From Terriglobia bacterium (GTDB taxonomy: Bacteria; Acidobacteriota; Terriglobia; Acidiferrales; UBA7541), in the NCBI GenBank assembly GCA_020073585.1, contig JAIQEV010000001.1, positions 62,001 to 126,000 of the forward strand: DNA of 64,000 nucleotides. Direction: 5' to 3'. Below the pieces are notes generated by a model, which saw nothing but the letters and a program-made list of their open reading frames with translations, was not told where the DNA came from and did not search any database. Each line of letters opens with the position of its first letter. Position 1 is the first letter of the stretch. The translations under genes were made by a program, and so were the position numbers. Of this stretch, positions 7,908-15,825 are shown in pieces.

Positions 7908-8131
7908 GATTTCTCCGCCGCCGGACGCGGCACGATCGAATCCGCCGGATAGTCGGCGGCGATGAAAAGGTGAGACCCGAACTGCCCGCACATCCCCTCG
8001 AGTTCCACCATCGGGTCGTCGAGCACATCGGAGAGCGCGGTCACCACGCGGATCGGCCCGGATGGATGTTCGTGCGCGAAGCGGACCCGGTCGCCCACGC
8101 GCCAAAGCTGATGGAGTGGACCCGGACTCAT
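7904..8131 (-). CDS. Small phage protein (75 aa)
   Basis: Contains GDRVRFAHEHPSGPIRVV, again a beta-barrel-like pattern resembling the adjacent 85-aa protein, so the two may be distant paralogues. Coupled by ATGA at both ends. No function recognised. Confidence 0.6.
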   Translation of the reverse strand: MSPGPLHQLWRVGDRVRFAHEHPSGPIRVVTALSDVLDDPMVELEGMCGQFGSHLFIAADYPADSIVPRPAAEKS

Positions 8132-8391
8132 CGTTCCTCCGCCGGCGTTTTTCTCCTTTGAATCGCGATGGCGACCGCCCGTTCGATTGGAGTTGCATCA
8201 CCGGGCGAGGCTCTCCTAAAAAGCGCTCCACCGCCTTCGCTCAAGTCGACCCAGAAGATGTCCGCTGGCTCCAGGGTTTCGCGCTCTGAAGATCGGAAGG
8301 ACTCCCCGGCATAGGGAATGCCGTCGAGAGTCAAAACGTCGTTCACGGAGTCGTAGTGAAACGTGATTCTTTTGGGAATTATATACTTCAC
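8128..8391 (-). CDS. Small phage protein (87 aa)
   Basis: Begins MKYIIPKRITFHYDSVNDVL. Not recognised. Its stop overlaps the next start as ATGA. Confidence 0.55.
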   Translation of the reverse strand: MKYIIPKRITFHYDSVNDVLTLDGIPYAGESFRSSERETLEPADIFWVDLSEGGGALFRRASPGDATPIERAVAIAIQRRKTPAEER

Positions 8392-8394
8392 TCC

Positions 8395-8637
8395 CTATTT
8401 CCCTTTGGGGCGCTCGCTTAACCCCTTTTCTGCAAGAATTTCAGCAACGTCATCAACATGGAGACAATCCACCATGCAAGCGTAGTCATTGGGGGACTGA
8501 ATCGTTGCGATATAGCCATTGCAGTAGTCATTCCCCGGTGTTGCACTGTGCAAAACACCGAAAGAAACTACCTTTCCGGCGTCCAGTTTCACGATTTTGT
8601 CGCCATTCTTTGCCTCTCGACCATTTCTGTAGTGCAT
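8395..8637 (-). CDS. Small phage protein (80 aa)
   Basis: The ATG at 8637 (MHYRNGREAKNGDKIVKL) has AAGGAG eight bases upstream and is preferred over starts at 8652 and 8667. The peptide resembles small phage proteins of the type HYRNGREAKxGDxV, a beta-rich fold that I cannot name. The next 92 bases upstream (8638-8729) are AT-richer and could hold a secondary promoter. Confidence 0.6.
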   Translation of the reverse strand: MHYRNGREAKNGDKIVKLDAGKVVSFGVLHSATPGNDYCNGYIATIQSPNDYACMVDCLHVDDVAEILAEKGLSERPKGK

Positions 8638-8729
8638 TTGAGTCTCCTTTTCCATTGAGGGAGTCATCTATATAATTCCCATTCTTTTCCCACTTCTGCT
8701 CACAAATTGCCCTGCGCTTCCAAAGTTGA

Positions 8730-9230
8730 TCATCGTTCCCCCTCCGCGGCATCGTGGACGGCGTCGTGATTGGAAACTCGGAACGGCTGCCCGGCCAGAG
8801 CGAGAATCACCGTCCGCTGCTTCCAACGGAGCGCCTCGTGCTCGCTTATCGCGTCTCGGTAGTGCTCATCCGGCCGGAAAGAGCAGTTCCCCTGCATACA
8901 TCCTTGATCGGCGGACGCGGCGAGCGGCCAGCCGCATGCCATGCAGCGACCCGCAGCGGCAAGGCCGATCATTTCGAGCAGGATCATGCCGGGTTGCCCA
9001 CGCTCCGCGAGAATTCGGACGTCCACGAGCGGCAAGGAAGCCGCGGTCGGATCGATGCTGGAAACGATGGGAATATGGCCGGTCCTGCACCATTCACAGA
9101 CCGCCACAGATGCCTCCGCCTTCGCACCAGGAGCCGCCGTGGGCGGCTCGGAAGCCGGCGAAGGGATCGGTCGCCCGGTCCGGCATTCACCGCGCGGGAG
9201 CCGCGTTTCCGCTTCACGTTTTTCGTCCAT
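8730..9230 (-). CDS. Cys-rich phage protein of unknown function (166 aa)
   Basis: Starts MDEKREAETRLPRGECRTG after an AGAGGGG ribosome site. Paired cysteines (CEWC, CMACGW, and a later CMQGNC) suggest zinc binding. The segment VDVRILAERGQPGMILLEMI is helical. Not recognised as a known family. Confidence 0.55.
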   Translation of the reverse strand: MDEKREAETRLPRGECRTGRPIPSPASEPPTAAPGAKAEASVAVCEWCRTGHIPIVSSIDPTAASLPLVDVRILAERGQPGMILLEMIGLAAAGRCMACGWPLAASADQGCMQGNCSFRPDEHYRDAISEHEALRWKQRTVILALAGQPFRVSNHDAVHDAAEGER

Positions 9231-9281
9231 TTCGCCCCTCTTTCCACAGGACACTTGGTCCTTGGGGACCGTCCTGCGCCG

Positions 9282-9509
9282 CTATAAACCGACTGCCATC
9301 ACTGCGTTACAAACCTTCAAAACCGCGCGCTTTTTGAGTGCCGTCTGGTGCCACTCGCTTTTCGCGCTTTTTTCGCGCGTCCAGGACACCGGACATGCAG
9401 GAAAAACATCTGGCCGAACCGCGCGAGACCGGTTTCGAGCTGGTACGGGCGCCGGCTGATCGGCCGACCGGACCCGGCGACAGCGCGGACAGCGGCAGGG
9501 AGTCCTCAC
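9282..9509 (-). CDS. Small zinc-ribbon-like phage protein (75 aa)
   Basis: The GTG at 9509 overlaps the winged-helix gene stop as GTGA. The N-terminus RTPCRCPRCRRVRS carries CxCPxC cysteines, and another cysteine pair follows (ACPVSW, VCNAV). Basic overall, so it could bind nucleic acid. Accepted mainly on coupling and the cysteine motif. Confidence 0.5.
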   Translation of the reverse strand: MRTPCRCPRCRRVRSADQPAPVPARNRSRAVRPDVFPACPVSWTREKSAKSEWHQTALKKRAVLKVCNAVMAVGL

Positions 9510-9835
9510 GTTGCCTTCCAGACAATCGAAGCGCGGCCGGACTCTCCCCGCCGCCGCTCGCCGGAGTCCCGCACCAGACCCTTCTCGGCGAGCGGCCTCA
9601 TGCGTGGCGAGACGGACACCAGGTCCACCTTCAGGAACCACGCAAGTTCATGCGTCGTCGCGCCTTTGAGAAGCCGGAGAGCCTGGAGCACGCGCGCCTC
9701 GAGGTCGGCGACGGGAACCGCCGCCGCGGCTTTCTTTGCCGTATCCGGGTCCCGCCGGCGAGAGCGTCCAGTTTCCTTAGCTGGCGCCGGCGGATCGTCG
9801 AACAGCTTCGGCTGCAGAGCGGAGTTCAGTGGCAT
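9506..9835 (-). CDS. Phage winged-helix DNA-binding protein
   Basis: 109 residues. After a basic linker, residues about 40-95 (VADLEARVLQALRLLKGATT, then LAEKGLVRDSGERRRG) form a winged helix of the MarR/Dnmt-like kind common in phages. Its likely role is control of phage genes. The ATG at 9835 lies ten bases inside the end of the upstream gene. Confidence 0.65.
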   Translation of the reverse strand: MPLNSALQPKLFDDPPAPAKETGRSRRRDPDTAKKAAAAVPVADLEARVLQALRLLKGATTHELAWFLKVDLVSVSPRMRPLAEKGLVRDSGERRRGESGRASIVWKAT

Positions 9836-10041
9836 GCCATCACCTCCGGGTCCGCCGGCGGCTCGAGCGCTTCCACCTTCACGCCGAGACCGATCACCCG
9901 AGCGCCGAGCTTGATAAGCCAAACGCCGATCGCCATCCGGACCCGGAGTTCCCGGACGTCGACCTTCAAAGTCAGCGTCGCCTTCCCAGGCGGGAGCTTC
10001 CCCATGCGGACCGTCGTTTCCAGATTTGCGTTAGCCATCAT
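9826..10041 (-). CDS. Small phage protein (71 aa)
   Basis: Two adjacent ATGs (10041 and 10038) follow an ACGGAGGG ribosome site. The first overlaps the upstream stop as ATGA. The sequence is beta-rich and then hydrophobic (MAIGVWLIKLGARVIGLGVK), which could be a membrane or hydrophobic core segment. Not recognised. Confidence 0.55.
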   Translation of the reverse strand: MMANANLETTVRMGKLPPGKATLTLKVDVRELRVRMAIGVWLIKLGARVIGLGVKVEALEPPADPEVMACH

Positions 10042-10310
10042 GCCCTCCGTCCCTTCCGGTGCTTCGCCGTTTCGGACTCGATGAAGTCCGCGATGTGGCG
10101 GAGACAGTCCTGCTCGAACACGATCTGCGCGGCCGGAAAGAAACAATATTTCCGCCAGCCTGAGTACCAGCGGATCTGCCCCAGATGGCTCACTTCGTCG
10201 GTTCGTTCGTGAAGGACCTCGACTACGTCGAGACTCCACACTTCCCAGGTGTCGGTCTTCGCCTTCAGCCGCCGGTCGTTGAGCTTGAAACTGATCCAGA
10301 CCCTCGTCAC
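10038..10310 (-). CDS. Phage protein of unknown function (90 aa)
   Basis: Begins MTRVWISFKLNDRRLKAKTD. The ATG overlaps the integrase stop as ATGA, so it is translated from the integrase message. No domain recognised. Confidence 0.6.
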   Translation of the reverse strand: MTRVWISFKLNDRRLKAKTDTWEVWSLDVVEVLHERTDEVSHLGQIRWYSGWRKYCFFPAAQIVFEQDCLRHIADFIESETAKHRKGRRA

Positions 10311-11338
10311 GGCGTCACCGCCGCCTCGACGTTCATCTTCGCGACCGCGGCCTTCCGGTGATCGGCAGACAGGTGCGCGTAGCGCATCGTTTGAACGATG
10401 GATTTGTGCCCGAGCAATTCCTGCACGGTGCGAATGTCGACGCCGGCCATCACCAGGCGCGAGGCGAACGTGTGCCGGAGGTCATGCCAGTGGAAATTCT
10501 CGACGCCGGCCTTCTTCGCCGCGTCAAAGAGCCAATCACGCCAGTCGCGCTTCGCCCTTCCGTCGTTATCCGGGCAGACGAACTCCCTGTCGCCGCTCCG
10601 CATGTGCAGCTTCCGCAGCGCGGCGATGGCGGTCTCGTTCGCCACGATGTGGCGGCGGCCGGTTTTTCCCTTGACCGTGAGATTTCCGCGCTCCATGTCG
10701 ACGTCTTTCCAGCGCAGCCAAAACTGCTCGCCGCGGCGCATTCCGGTATGCAGCGCGAGATCGAACTCCCAACGATGGGTGTCGACCTCGAGCGCGCCCC
10801 GGATGAGTTCCTCTTCCTCGGGCCTGAGCCAGCGGAGCCGCGAATCGTTCTCCCGGTAACGGCCGACGCGAGCGACCGGGTTCATCGAAACCAGGTTGAC
10901 CTTGAGCGCGTAGCTGAACACGCTCGAGATGAACGAGCGGTAGCGATTGAGCGTGGAATTCGAGAGGCCGGACTCCTTGAGCTTGGCGAGTGTCTCCTCG
11001 ATCCGCTCCGGCGAGAGCCGGTCGAATCGCATGTGCCCGATGAGTGGAAGCAACTGCTTCAGCCGGATCGTGTCGGTCTCAATGGTTTGCGGCGCGAGGC
11101 GCAGAGCCTTCCGCCGAATCGTTTCCTCGGCCAGTTTTTTGAATGTCCACGCGCGGGTTTGCCGCGGCGGGATGAACTCGCCCTTCTTGATCTGCAGCCG
11201 GCGCTCGGCCAGCAAGTCGAGCGCCGCCGTCAGCTTTCCCGCCTTCTCTCGCCGGCGCTTTCCGTCGATGTCGAAGTAGGAAATCCAGTGCACGCCACTG
11301 TCGGGCGGACGCTCGAATATTCCGGGGACCTTCGCCAT
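10307..11338 (-). CDS. int: Tyrosine site-specific recombinase (phage integrase)
   Basis: 343 residues with an N-terminal Arm/SAM-like region and a C-terminal catalytic domain. The catalytic set is visible: Arg201/202 (TGMRRGEQ), His285-x-x-Arg288 (HDLRHTFAS), His311 (LLGHKS) and Tyr320 (TMRYAHLS). It inserts and excises the prophage, and its own prophage right end, 1.7 kb away, lies in a comM-like gene, which is therefore its probable attachment target. AGGAG lies ten bases before the ATG. It is unusual in being embedded in the long operon, with an ATGA overlap to the following gene. Confidence 0.95.
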   Translation of the reverse strand: MAKVPGIFERPPDSGVHWISYFDIDGKRRREKAGKLTAALDLLAERRLQIKKGEFIPPRQTRAWTFKKLAEETIRRKALRLAPQTIETDTIRLKQLLPLIGHMRFDRLSPERIEETLAKLKESGLSNSTLNRYRSFISSVFSYALKVNLVSMNPVARVGRYRENDSRLRWLRPEEEELIRGALEVDTHRWEFDLALHTGMRRGEQFWLRWKDVDMERGNLTVKGKTGRRHIVANETAIAALRKLHMRSGDREFVCPDNDGRAKRDWRDWLFDAAKKAGVENFHWHDLRHTFASRLVMAGVDIRTVQELLGHKSIVQTMRYAHLSADHRKAAVAKMNVEAAVTP

Positions 11339-11476
11339 TACCCTATTTCTCCTGAAAAAGTGGTGGGGACCGGGAGAGCATTACGGACCGGGAGCTTGCG
11401 CTCACCGCCGTTAGCCGCCTCCAGGGACGCCGCGCGGTCACTAACCGCCCCGCGTTGCCCGAGGTCCCCGTGGGGA

Positions 11477-12220
11477 CTACGAGATGACCGGGACGTCGCC
11501 GAACTCCGGCTTGAGCCACTCCTTGATGGCAGCGACCGCCGCGAGCTTCCAGCGACCGCCGTCGCCTTCGAAGAGCGCCAGGTTCACCTGCCCGTTCGCC
11601 ACGCGAGCGCGGAAGACGAACTGCGAGAGCACCTGGTCGATTTCCGCGAACGTGCGGTACGGCGCGAGGTTCACCATCGGGCGGAGCACGGTCTCGGACT
11701 TGAGCGCCACTCCCTGCCTGACGGCGACGCGCTGGGCGAACCCGTCGTCCTCGTTTTCCGTGGCGTGCTCCGCGCTGATTTTGGAAGCGACGCCGAGGAC
11801 GTAGTCGAGGTCCTTCACGAACGAACCGTCGTCGTCCTCCACCTTCACGCGCTGGAATCCCTGCTGCGCCGCGATGATGAAGTTCTCCGGATCGAGCCAT
11901 TTCCCGAAGGTGAACGATTCGCAGCGCGGGTATTCCGCCTTCGCCCAGACCCTCCGCCGGCCGTGATCGTCGGACTCGCGACTGATGAGTTCGACCTCCG
12001 TCGGGGACGTGATGTGCACGAGCAGATCGCCCTTCGACATGGCGTCGTCGAGTTCCCCCTGGTGCAGGTCCACGAGACCCTGCAGGGTGGAGCACTCGAC
12101 CGTCTTCGGCGACGGCGGGAAAATCAGGTCCAGCCTTTTGTCGGTATAGTCGAGAACGCCGACGGTGTGAATGTTCGGCGGCGCGAGACCGAGAATCTTT
12201 TCAATCGCTTCCTTGATCAT
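11477..12220 (-). CDS. Conserved phage protein of unknown function (247 aa)
   Basis: The sequence looks strongly conserved: HTVGVLDYTDKRLDL, LLVHITSPTEVELISRES, SFTFGKWLDPENFIIAAQ, VNLAPYRTFAEIDQVLSQFV and ALFEGDGGRWKLAAVAAIKE. I recall similar proteins in phages of other bacterial phyla, always without known function, so I do not assign one. It and the 115-aa protein just upstream form a pair. The 138 bases between its stop and the integrase start hold no gene. Confidence 0.75.
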   Translation of the reverse strand: MIKEAIEKILGLAPPNIHTVGVLDYTDKRLDLIFPPSPKTVECSTLQGLVDLHQGELDDAMSKGDLLVHITSPTEVELISRESDDHGRRRVWAKAEYPRCESFTFGKWLDPENFIIAAQQGFQRVKVEDDDGSFVKDLDYVLGVASKISAEHATENEDDGFAQRVAVRQGVALKSETVLRPMVNLAPYRTFAEIDQVLSQFVFRARVANGQVNLALFEGDGGRWKLAAVAAIKEWLKPEFGDVPVIS

Positions 12221-12274
12221 GAAGATGCCTCTCGTTTCAGATTGAACTCCGTGGCCCTTGGAACTTCCTGCCGC

Positions 12275-12622
12275 TTAACTCGGACGGTCGCCAGCCGCGG
12301 CACTCTTCGCGTCGAAGAGCCGCGACTGCTTCGGATCGTGCGGGACCGCAACCATGACCAGGCCGCGGCGCTGCAGGAACACCGTGCCGCTCACCGACTC
12401 GACCGGGACGGTCTTCGACTTGCAGGAGAACGTCACCTTCGCGCCGGAGCGGTCCTCGAACGGCGCCACGGTGAACTCGAGAGTGAGTTTGCGTTTGGCC
12501 TCGGGGTCCGTGTTGACATCGGCGACGTTGGCGAGGATCGCGGCCCACTCCCGTTGAAAGACTTCCTCGATCGCGCCGCCGCAAAGATTGCTGAGACTGA
12601 CTTCCTCTTTCGGTTGCTCCAT
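12275..12622 (-). CDS. Conserved phage protein, partner of the 247-aa protein
   Basis: 115 residues, mostly beta-rich (AKRKLTLEFTVAPFEDRSGA, then KSKTVPVESVSGTVFLQRRG). The ATG at 12622 has AGGAGG six bases upstream, better than the GTG at 12625. It precedes the 247-aa gene by 54 bases. The two probably act together; the role is unknown. Confidence 0.7.
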   Translation of the reverse strand: MEQPKEEVSLSNLCGGAIEEVFQREWAAILANVADVNTDPEAKRKLTLEFTVAPFEDRSGAKVTFSCKSKTVPVESVSGTVFLQRRGLVMVAVPHDPKQSRLFDAKSAAAGDRPS

Positions 12623-12664
12623 CACCTTCCTCCTTGTCGCAAGTTGGCCGTTGGGGATCGCGGC

Positions 12665-12958
12665 TCAGATGGCCCGCGCGGGTTGGGGTGAACGCGGAGA
12701 CGCCGGCAGATATCGCTCCGACCGGACGTCGCGGAAGTGCTGGTAGATATCGTCGAGGGACAGCGCCACGCCGCGGCGCTTGGCGAGCCGCTGGATGGCC
12801 TGGGCGTTCGCGGGATGGGGACTGGTGCTTCCGCGCATCCAGTGATAGACCGCGGACGGATTCACGCCGAGCCGCGAAGCGAGCTGCTCGACGCCGTAGC
12901 CCTGCACGAACTGTGCGAACTTCGAATTCCACCTCTTATCGTCAGCTTTGCGTGCCAC
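12665..12958 (-). CDS. Cro/CI-like HTH regulator of the prophage
   Basis: 97 residues with an XRE-type helix-turn-helix (GYGVEQLASRLGVNPSAVYH, residues about 20-45, then WMRGSTSPHPANAQAIQRLA). It lacks the C-terminal dimerisation/cleavage domain of CI, so it resembles a Cro-type or accessory repressor. The start is a GTG at 12958. It is the first gene of the prophage operon, only about 70 bases from the chromosomal junction. Confidence 0.8.
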   Translation of the reverse strand: MARKADDKRWNSKFAQFVQGYGVEQLASRLGVNPSAVYHWMRGSTSPHPANAQAIQRLAKRRGVALSLDDIYQHFRDVRSERYLPASPRSPQPARAI

Positions 12959-13019
12959 GGAAACCTCGCTTTGTTTTCAGAGATTTAAGGGAAGGAACAT
13001 CCGGCCTGAAGATTCAGCT

Positions 13020-13045
13020 AGGAAGAAACCCGCAGCCGTGCGGGT
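13020..13045. other. Probable prophage right attachment junction (attR)
   Basis: Chromosomal Mg-chelatase coding sequence begins here without its upstream part. The normal family motif reads N-P-C-P-C-G-Y; here it reads N-P-Q-P-C-G-Y, so sequence left of about 13,036 probably derives from the phage. The exact core can only be found by comparison with the left end, which is outside the window. Confidence 0.6.
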
Positions 13046-13515
13046 ATTTCGGGGACCCCACGCGGGAATGCCACTGCACGCCGCCGCTGATCCAGCGCTA
13101 CGTGTCCAAGATTTCCGGGCCGCTGCTCGACCGCATTGACATTCACATCGAAGTGCCCGCCGTGAAGTACAAGGAGCTGCGCGCGCCCTCTTCGGCGGAA
13201 GATTCGGCCACGGTGGGCCAGCGGGTGCTTCAAGCGCGCGGGAGGCAGATGGCGCGCTACGCGGCGGAAAAGAAAACCTACGCCAACGCGCAGATGTCGC
13301 CGAAGATGATCCGCAAGTTCTGCACGATCACCGCGGAGGGGGAGAAGCTGCTGGAGAATGCGATCACGCGGCTGGGGCTTTCCGCGCGGGCGCACGACCG
13401 CATCCTGAAGGTGGCGCGGACAATCGCCGACCTGGACGCGGCGGAATCGATCGAACCGCGGCACCTGAGCGAAGCGATCCAGTACCGCACCCTGGACCGG
13501 ACGTATTGGGCGTAG
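13027..13515 (+). pseudogene. comM: Mg-chelatase-like ATPase (ComM/YifB), C-terminal fragment
   Basis: About 162 C-terminal residues of a protein normally near 500 residues. The segment PCGYFGDPTRECHCTPP, then IQRYVSKISGPLLDRIDIHI and the C-terminal Mg-chelatase helical domain (GLSARAHDRILKVARTIADL) are typical. The N-terminal Lon-like domain and the ATPase Walker A are missing because the prophage lies in the gene. ComM is a hexameric helicase that promotes branch migration during natural transformation in some bacteria. The reading frame stays open leftwards into phage DNA, but that part is not homologous. Confidence 0.88.
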
Positions 13516-13534
13516 GGGCGGATTTGCGGGAAAA

Positions 13535-13556
13535 GCCCAGCCAGGATTGGCTGGGC
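13535..13556. repeat. Small palindrome after comM fragment
   Basis: Arms gcccagcca and tggctgggc flank a 4-base loop. It is related in sequence to the palindrome at 15,524-15,545 and lies directly after the stop of the comM fragment. Confidence 0.75.
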
Positions 13557-13800
13557 CATGAAGGCATTGTGCGGTACAATTGAAAGGTAATCTCACGAGA
13601 CTCGAAAAGCGGAAGTAAGGCAGAAACCCAGAGGACACCGAGCGAAACAATCGAAGTGGCGGCTTTTCGCGCGCTGGCGGTTCATCTGGGCCGGCCGACG
13701 GCAGTTCCCACTGCATCGCAAACTTCCCCAAAAATGGACACGCGGACAGGACGCAGGGAATTTGCGCTCAAATCTGGTACGAAGGACAGGTTAAGCAGAC

Positions 13801-15432
13801 TTGCTATACGTTAACGACATTTCCATGCGCTTCGGCGGACGAATTCTGTTCGAGGACGTCACCTGTACGTTCATGGCCGGGCGGCGCTACGCCGTCAGCG
13901 GGCCGAACGGCGCGGGCAAGTCCACGTTCATGAAGATCCTGACGGGAGAAATCGAGCCCAGCAAGGGTTCGATCACGCGGCCGAAGAAGCTGGGCGTGCT
14001 GCGGCAGGACCAGTTTGCCTTCGACGAGTTTCGCGTGATTGACACGGTGATCATGGGCAACGCCCCGCTGTGGAAGGCCCTGGAGGAACGGGACAAGCTG
14101 TACGCCAAGCCGCACGGCGAGCTGACGGACGCGGACGGCATGCGCCTGGGTGAGCTGGAAGGCGTGGTCGGGGAAGAGGGCGGATACACGGCGGAAGCCG
14201 ACGCCGCGGTGCTGCTGGACGGGCTGGGCGTGGAAGCGGCGCTGCACGAGCGCAAGATGAGCGAGCTGCAGGGCGGGCAGAAGGTGCGCGTGCTGCTGGC
14301 GCAGGCGCTGTTCGGCAGCCCCCCGGCGCTGCTGTTGGACGAGCCCACCAACAACCTGGACCTGGATTCGGTGCACTGGCTGAAGGAATACCTGTGCGCC
14401 TACGAGGGCGTGCTGATCGTGATCTCGCACGACCGGCACTTCCTGAACAGCGTGTGCACGCACACGGCGGACATCGACTACCAGACGATCATCATGTACA
14501 ACGGCGGGTACGACGACATGGTGCTGGCCAAGACGCAGATCCGTTCGCGGATCGAGGCGGACAACGCGGTGCGCGAAAAGAAGATCGCGCAATTGAACGA
14601 TTTCATCGCGCGCTTTTCCGCGGGCACGCGTTCCGCGCAAGCCACCTCGCGCAAGAAGGAAGTGGAGCGGCTGCAGACCTCGGAGCTGGCCCGGTCCAAC
14701 ATCCAGCGGCCGTACATCCGCTTTGCGATCAACCGGCAATCGGGACGCCTGCCGCTGGAGTCCAAGAGGCTCGCCAAGTCGTACGGCGATCTGAAGGTGA
14801 TCCAGGGCTTCTCGGCCAGCGTGACGCGCGGGGAGAAGATCGCGCTGACGGGACGCAACGGTTCGGGCAAGACCACGATGTTGAAATCGCTGATCCGCAA
14901 CGCCAACGGATTCCTCTCCGAGGCGGAGCGGCAGTTTGCGATCGACGGCGGCAACGTGGTGTGGGGCCACGAAGTTTCGGTGGGCTATTTCCCGCAGGAC
15001 TTCAGCGATTCCGTCGACAAGAGCAAGGGCATGACGGCGATCGACTGGCTGTGGCAGTTCGAGCCGCAAGCGTCGCAGGAGGAGCTGCGGGGCCTGCTGG
15101 GGCAGATGCTCTTCAGCGGGGAAGACGCGCTGAAGCCCACGAAGGCGCTTTCCGGCGGCGAGACGGCGCGGATGATCTTCTGCCGGCTGATGCTGCAGAA
15201 GCCCAATTTCCTGGTGCTGGACGAGCCCACCAACAACCTGGACCTGGAATCGATCAACGCCCTGAACATCGCCCTGCAGAAGTACGAAGGCACGGTGCTG
15301 CTGGTGACGCACGACGAAGATGTTCTCGACGAAGTGGCCACGCGTATCTGGCATTTCCAAGACGGAAAGATCGAGGACTTCAAGGGCCCCTACGCGGAGT
15401 ACCTGGCGTACGCGGAAGAGCAGGCCTCCTAG
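13801..15432 (+). CDS. ABC-F family ATPase, YbiT-like
   Basis: 543 residues with two ABC ATPase domains and no membrane domain. Walker A motifs are GPNGAGKS (34-41) and GRNGSGKT (about 352-359); signatures LQGGQ and LSGGE; Walker B LLLDEPTNNLDLDS and LVLDEPTNNLDLES. ABC-F proteins bind the ribosomal E site and modulate translation or relieve stalling. The N-terminal pattern and RQDQFAFDEFRVIDTVIMG resemble E. coli YbiT. The start is TTG at 13801, which matches the family N-terminus; an internal ATG at residue 9 would lose the first beta strand. The preceding 285 bases hold only a small palindrome. Confidence 0.92.
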   Translation: MLYVNDISMRFGGRILFEDVTCTFMAGRRYAVSGPNGAGKSTFMKILTGEIEPSKGSITRPKKLGVLRQDQFAFDEFRVIDTVIMGNAPLWKALEERDKLYAKPHGELTDADGMRLGELEGVVGEEGGYTAEADAAVLLDGLGVEAALHERKMSELQGGQKVRVLLAQALFGSPPALLLDEPTNNLDLDSVHWLKEYLCAYEGVLIVISHDRHFLNSVCTHTADIDYQTIIMYNGGYDDMVLAKTQIRSRIEADNAVREKKIAQLNDFIARFSAGTRSAQATSRKKEVERLQTSELARSNIQRPYIRFAINRQSGRLPLESKRLAKSYGDLKVIQGFSASVTRGEKIALTGRNGSGKTTMLKSLIRNANGFLSEAERQFAIDGGNVVWGHEVSVGYFPQDFSDSVDKSKGMTAIDWLWQFEPQASQEELRGLLGQMLFSGEDALKPTKALSGGETARMIFCRLMLQKPNFLVLDEPTNNLDLESINALNIALQKYEGTVLLVTHDEDVLDEVATRIWHFQDGKIEDFKGPYAEYLAYAEEQAS

Positions 15433-15450
15433 GTCTGGAAACCGCGACAG

Positions 15451-15473
15451 GCGCCACCCGGGCCGGGTGGCGC
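15451..15473. repeat. Palindrome with 10-bp arms
   Basis: Arms gcgccacccg and cgggtggcgc with a 3-base loop, 19 bases after the ABC-F stop. Confidence 0.75.
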
Positions 15474-15523
15474 TCCTCCGAAACACCTGCTCCATTTTCC
15501 TTTTTTGCAGGCAAAGTGAAAAA

Positions 15524-15545
15524 GCACAGCCAAGATTGGCTGTGC
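15524..15545. repeat. Palindrome with 10-bp arms
   Basis: Arms gcacagccaa and ttggctgtgc with a 2-base loop. It resembles the repeat at 13,535-13,556, which points to a dispersed family. Confidence 0.8.
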
Positions 15546-15825
15546 CACGGGCAATTTCCCCCACGGCGGAGCTGCGCCGGACCGGGGGACGGTGAGGAGC
15601 GCCGGGCGCCGGGAGGTGTGCCCGCATGGGGCAAGTGAGCGCTTCTGGAACAGTTTGAAAGTTTTCCTCGCCAGTCCCAGCTTGGGCGGAGTGCGGCATT
15701 GCGCGGAAAGATTTGCGCCGGACGCGAGGTTTTTTGCCCCGGGCCTTCCATTGACTCCGGCTCTCACGCTATGCTAACCAAGAGGATTTGGAGTAAAGGG
15801 TAGAGCTTTCGGTAACGGGCCAGGG

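Larger units (their letters stand above)
1..13030. mobile_element. Prophage, right-hand part (left end outside window)
   Basis: Phage hallmarks are the large and small terminase subunits, a tail protein, a Gp37/Gp68 protein, a tyrosine integrase and a Cro/CI-like regulator, all on the minus strand. Neighbouring genes overlap by 4 bases (ATGA/GTGA) or 1 base (TGATG) in most cases, as in a single compact transcript. The right boundary is placed where a chromosomal Mg-chelatase (comM/yifB) reading frame begins abruptly near 13,027-13,039. The left end and the rest of the structural genes are outside the window. Whether the phage is still active cannot be judged; no broken phage gene was noticed in this part. 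Confidence 0.9.
15433..15825. other. Intergenic region with two palindromes
   Basis: 393 bases without a gene. Two perfect hairpins are present (15,451-15,473 and 15,524-15,545). Neither has a following T-run, though either could act as an end of transcription for the ABC-F gene. Confidence 0.7.

Noticed and set aside
10358..12691. A long plus-strand reading frame of 777 codons opposite the integrase and phage genes
   Set aside because: It is a GC-rich antisense frame; the minus strand carries the integrase and conserved phage proteins with ribosome sites and coupled starts.
12634..13026. Open frame joining phage sequence to the comM fragment
   Set aside because: The part before 13,027 overlaps the Cro/CI-like regulator on the other strand and has no Mg-chelatase similarity; the open frame is chance.
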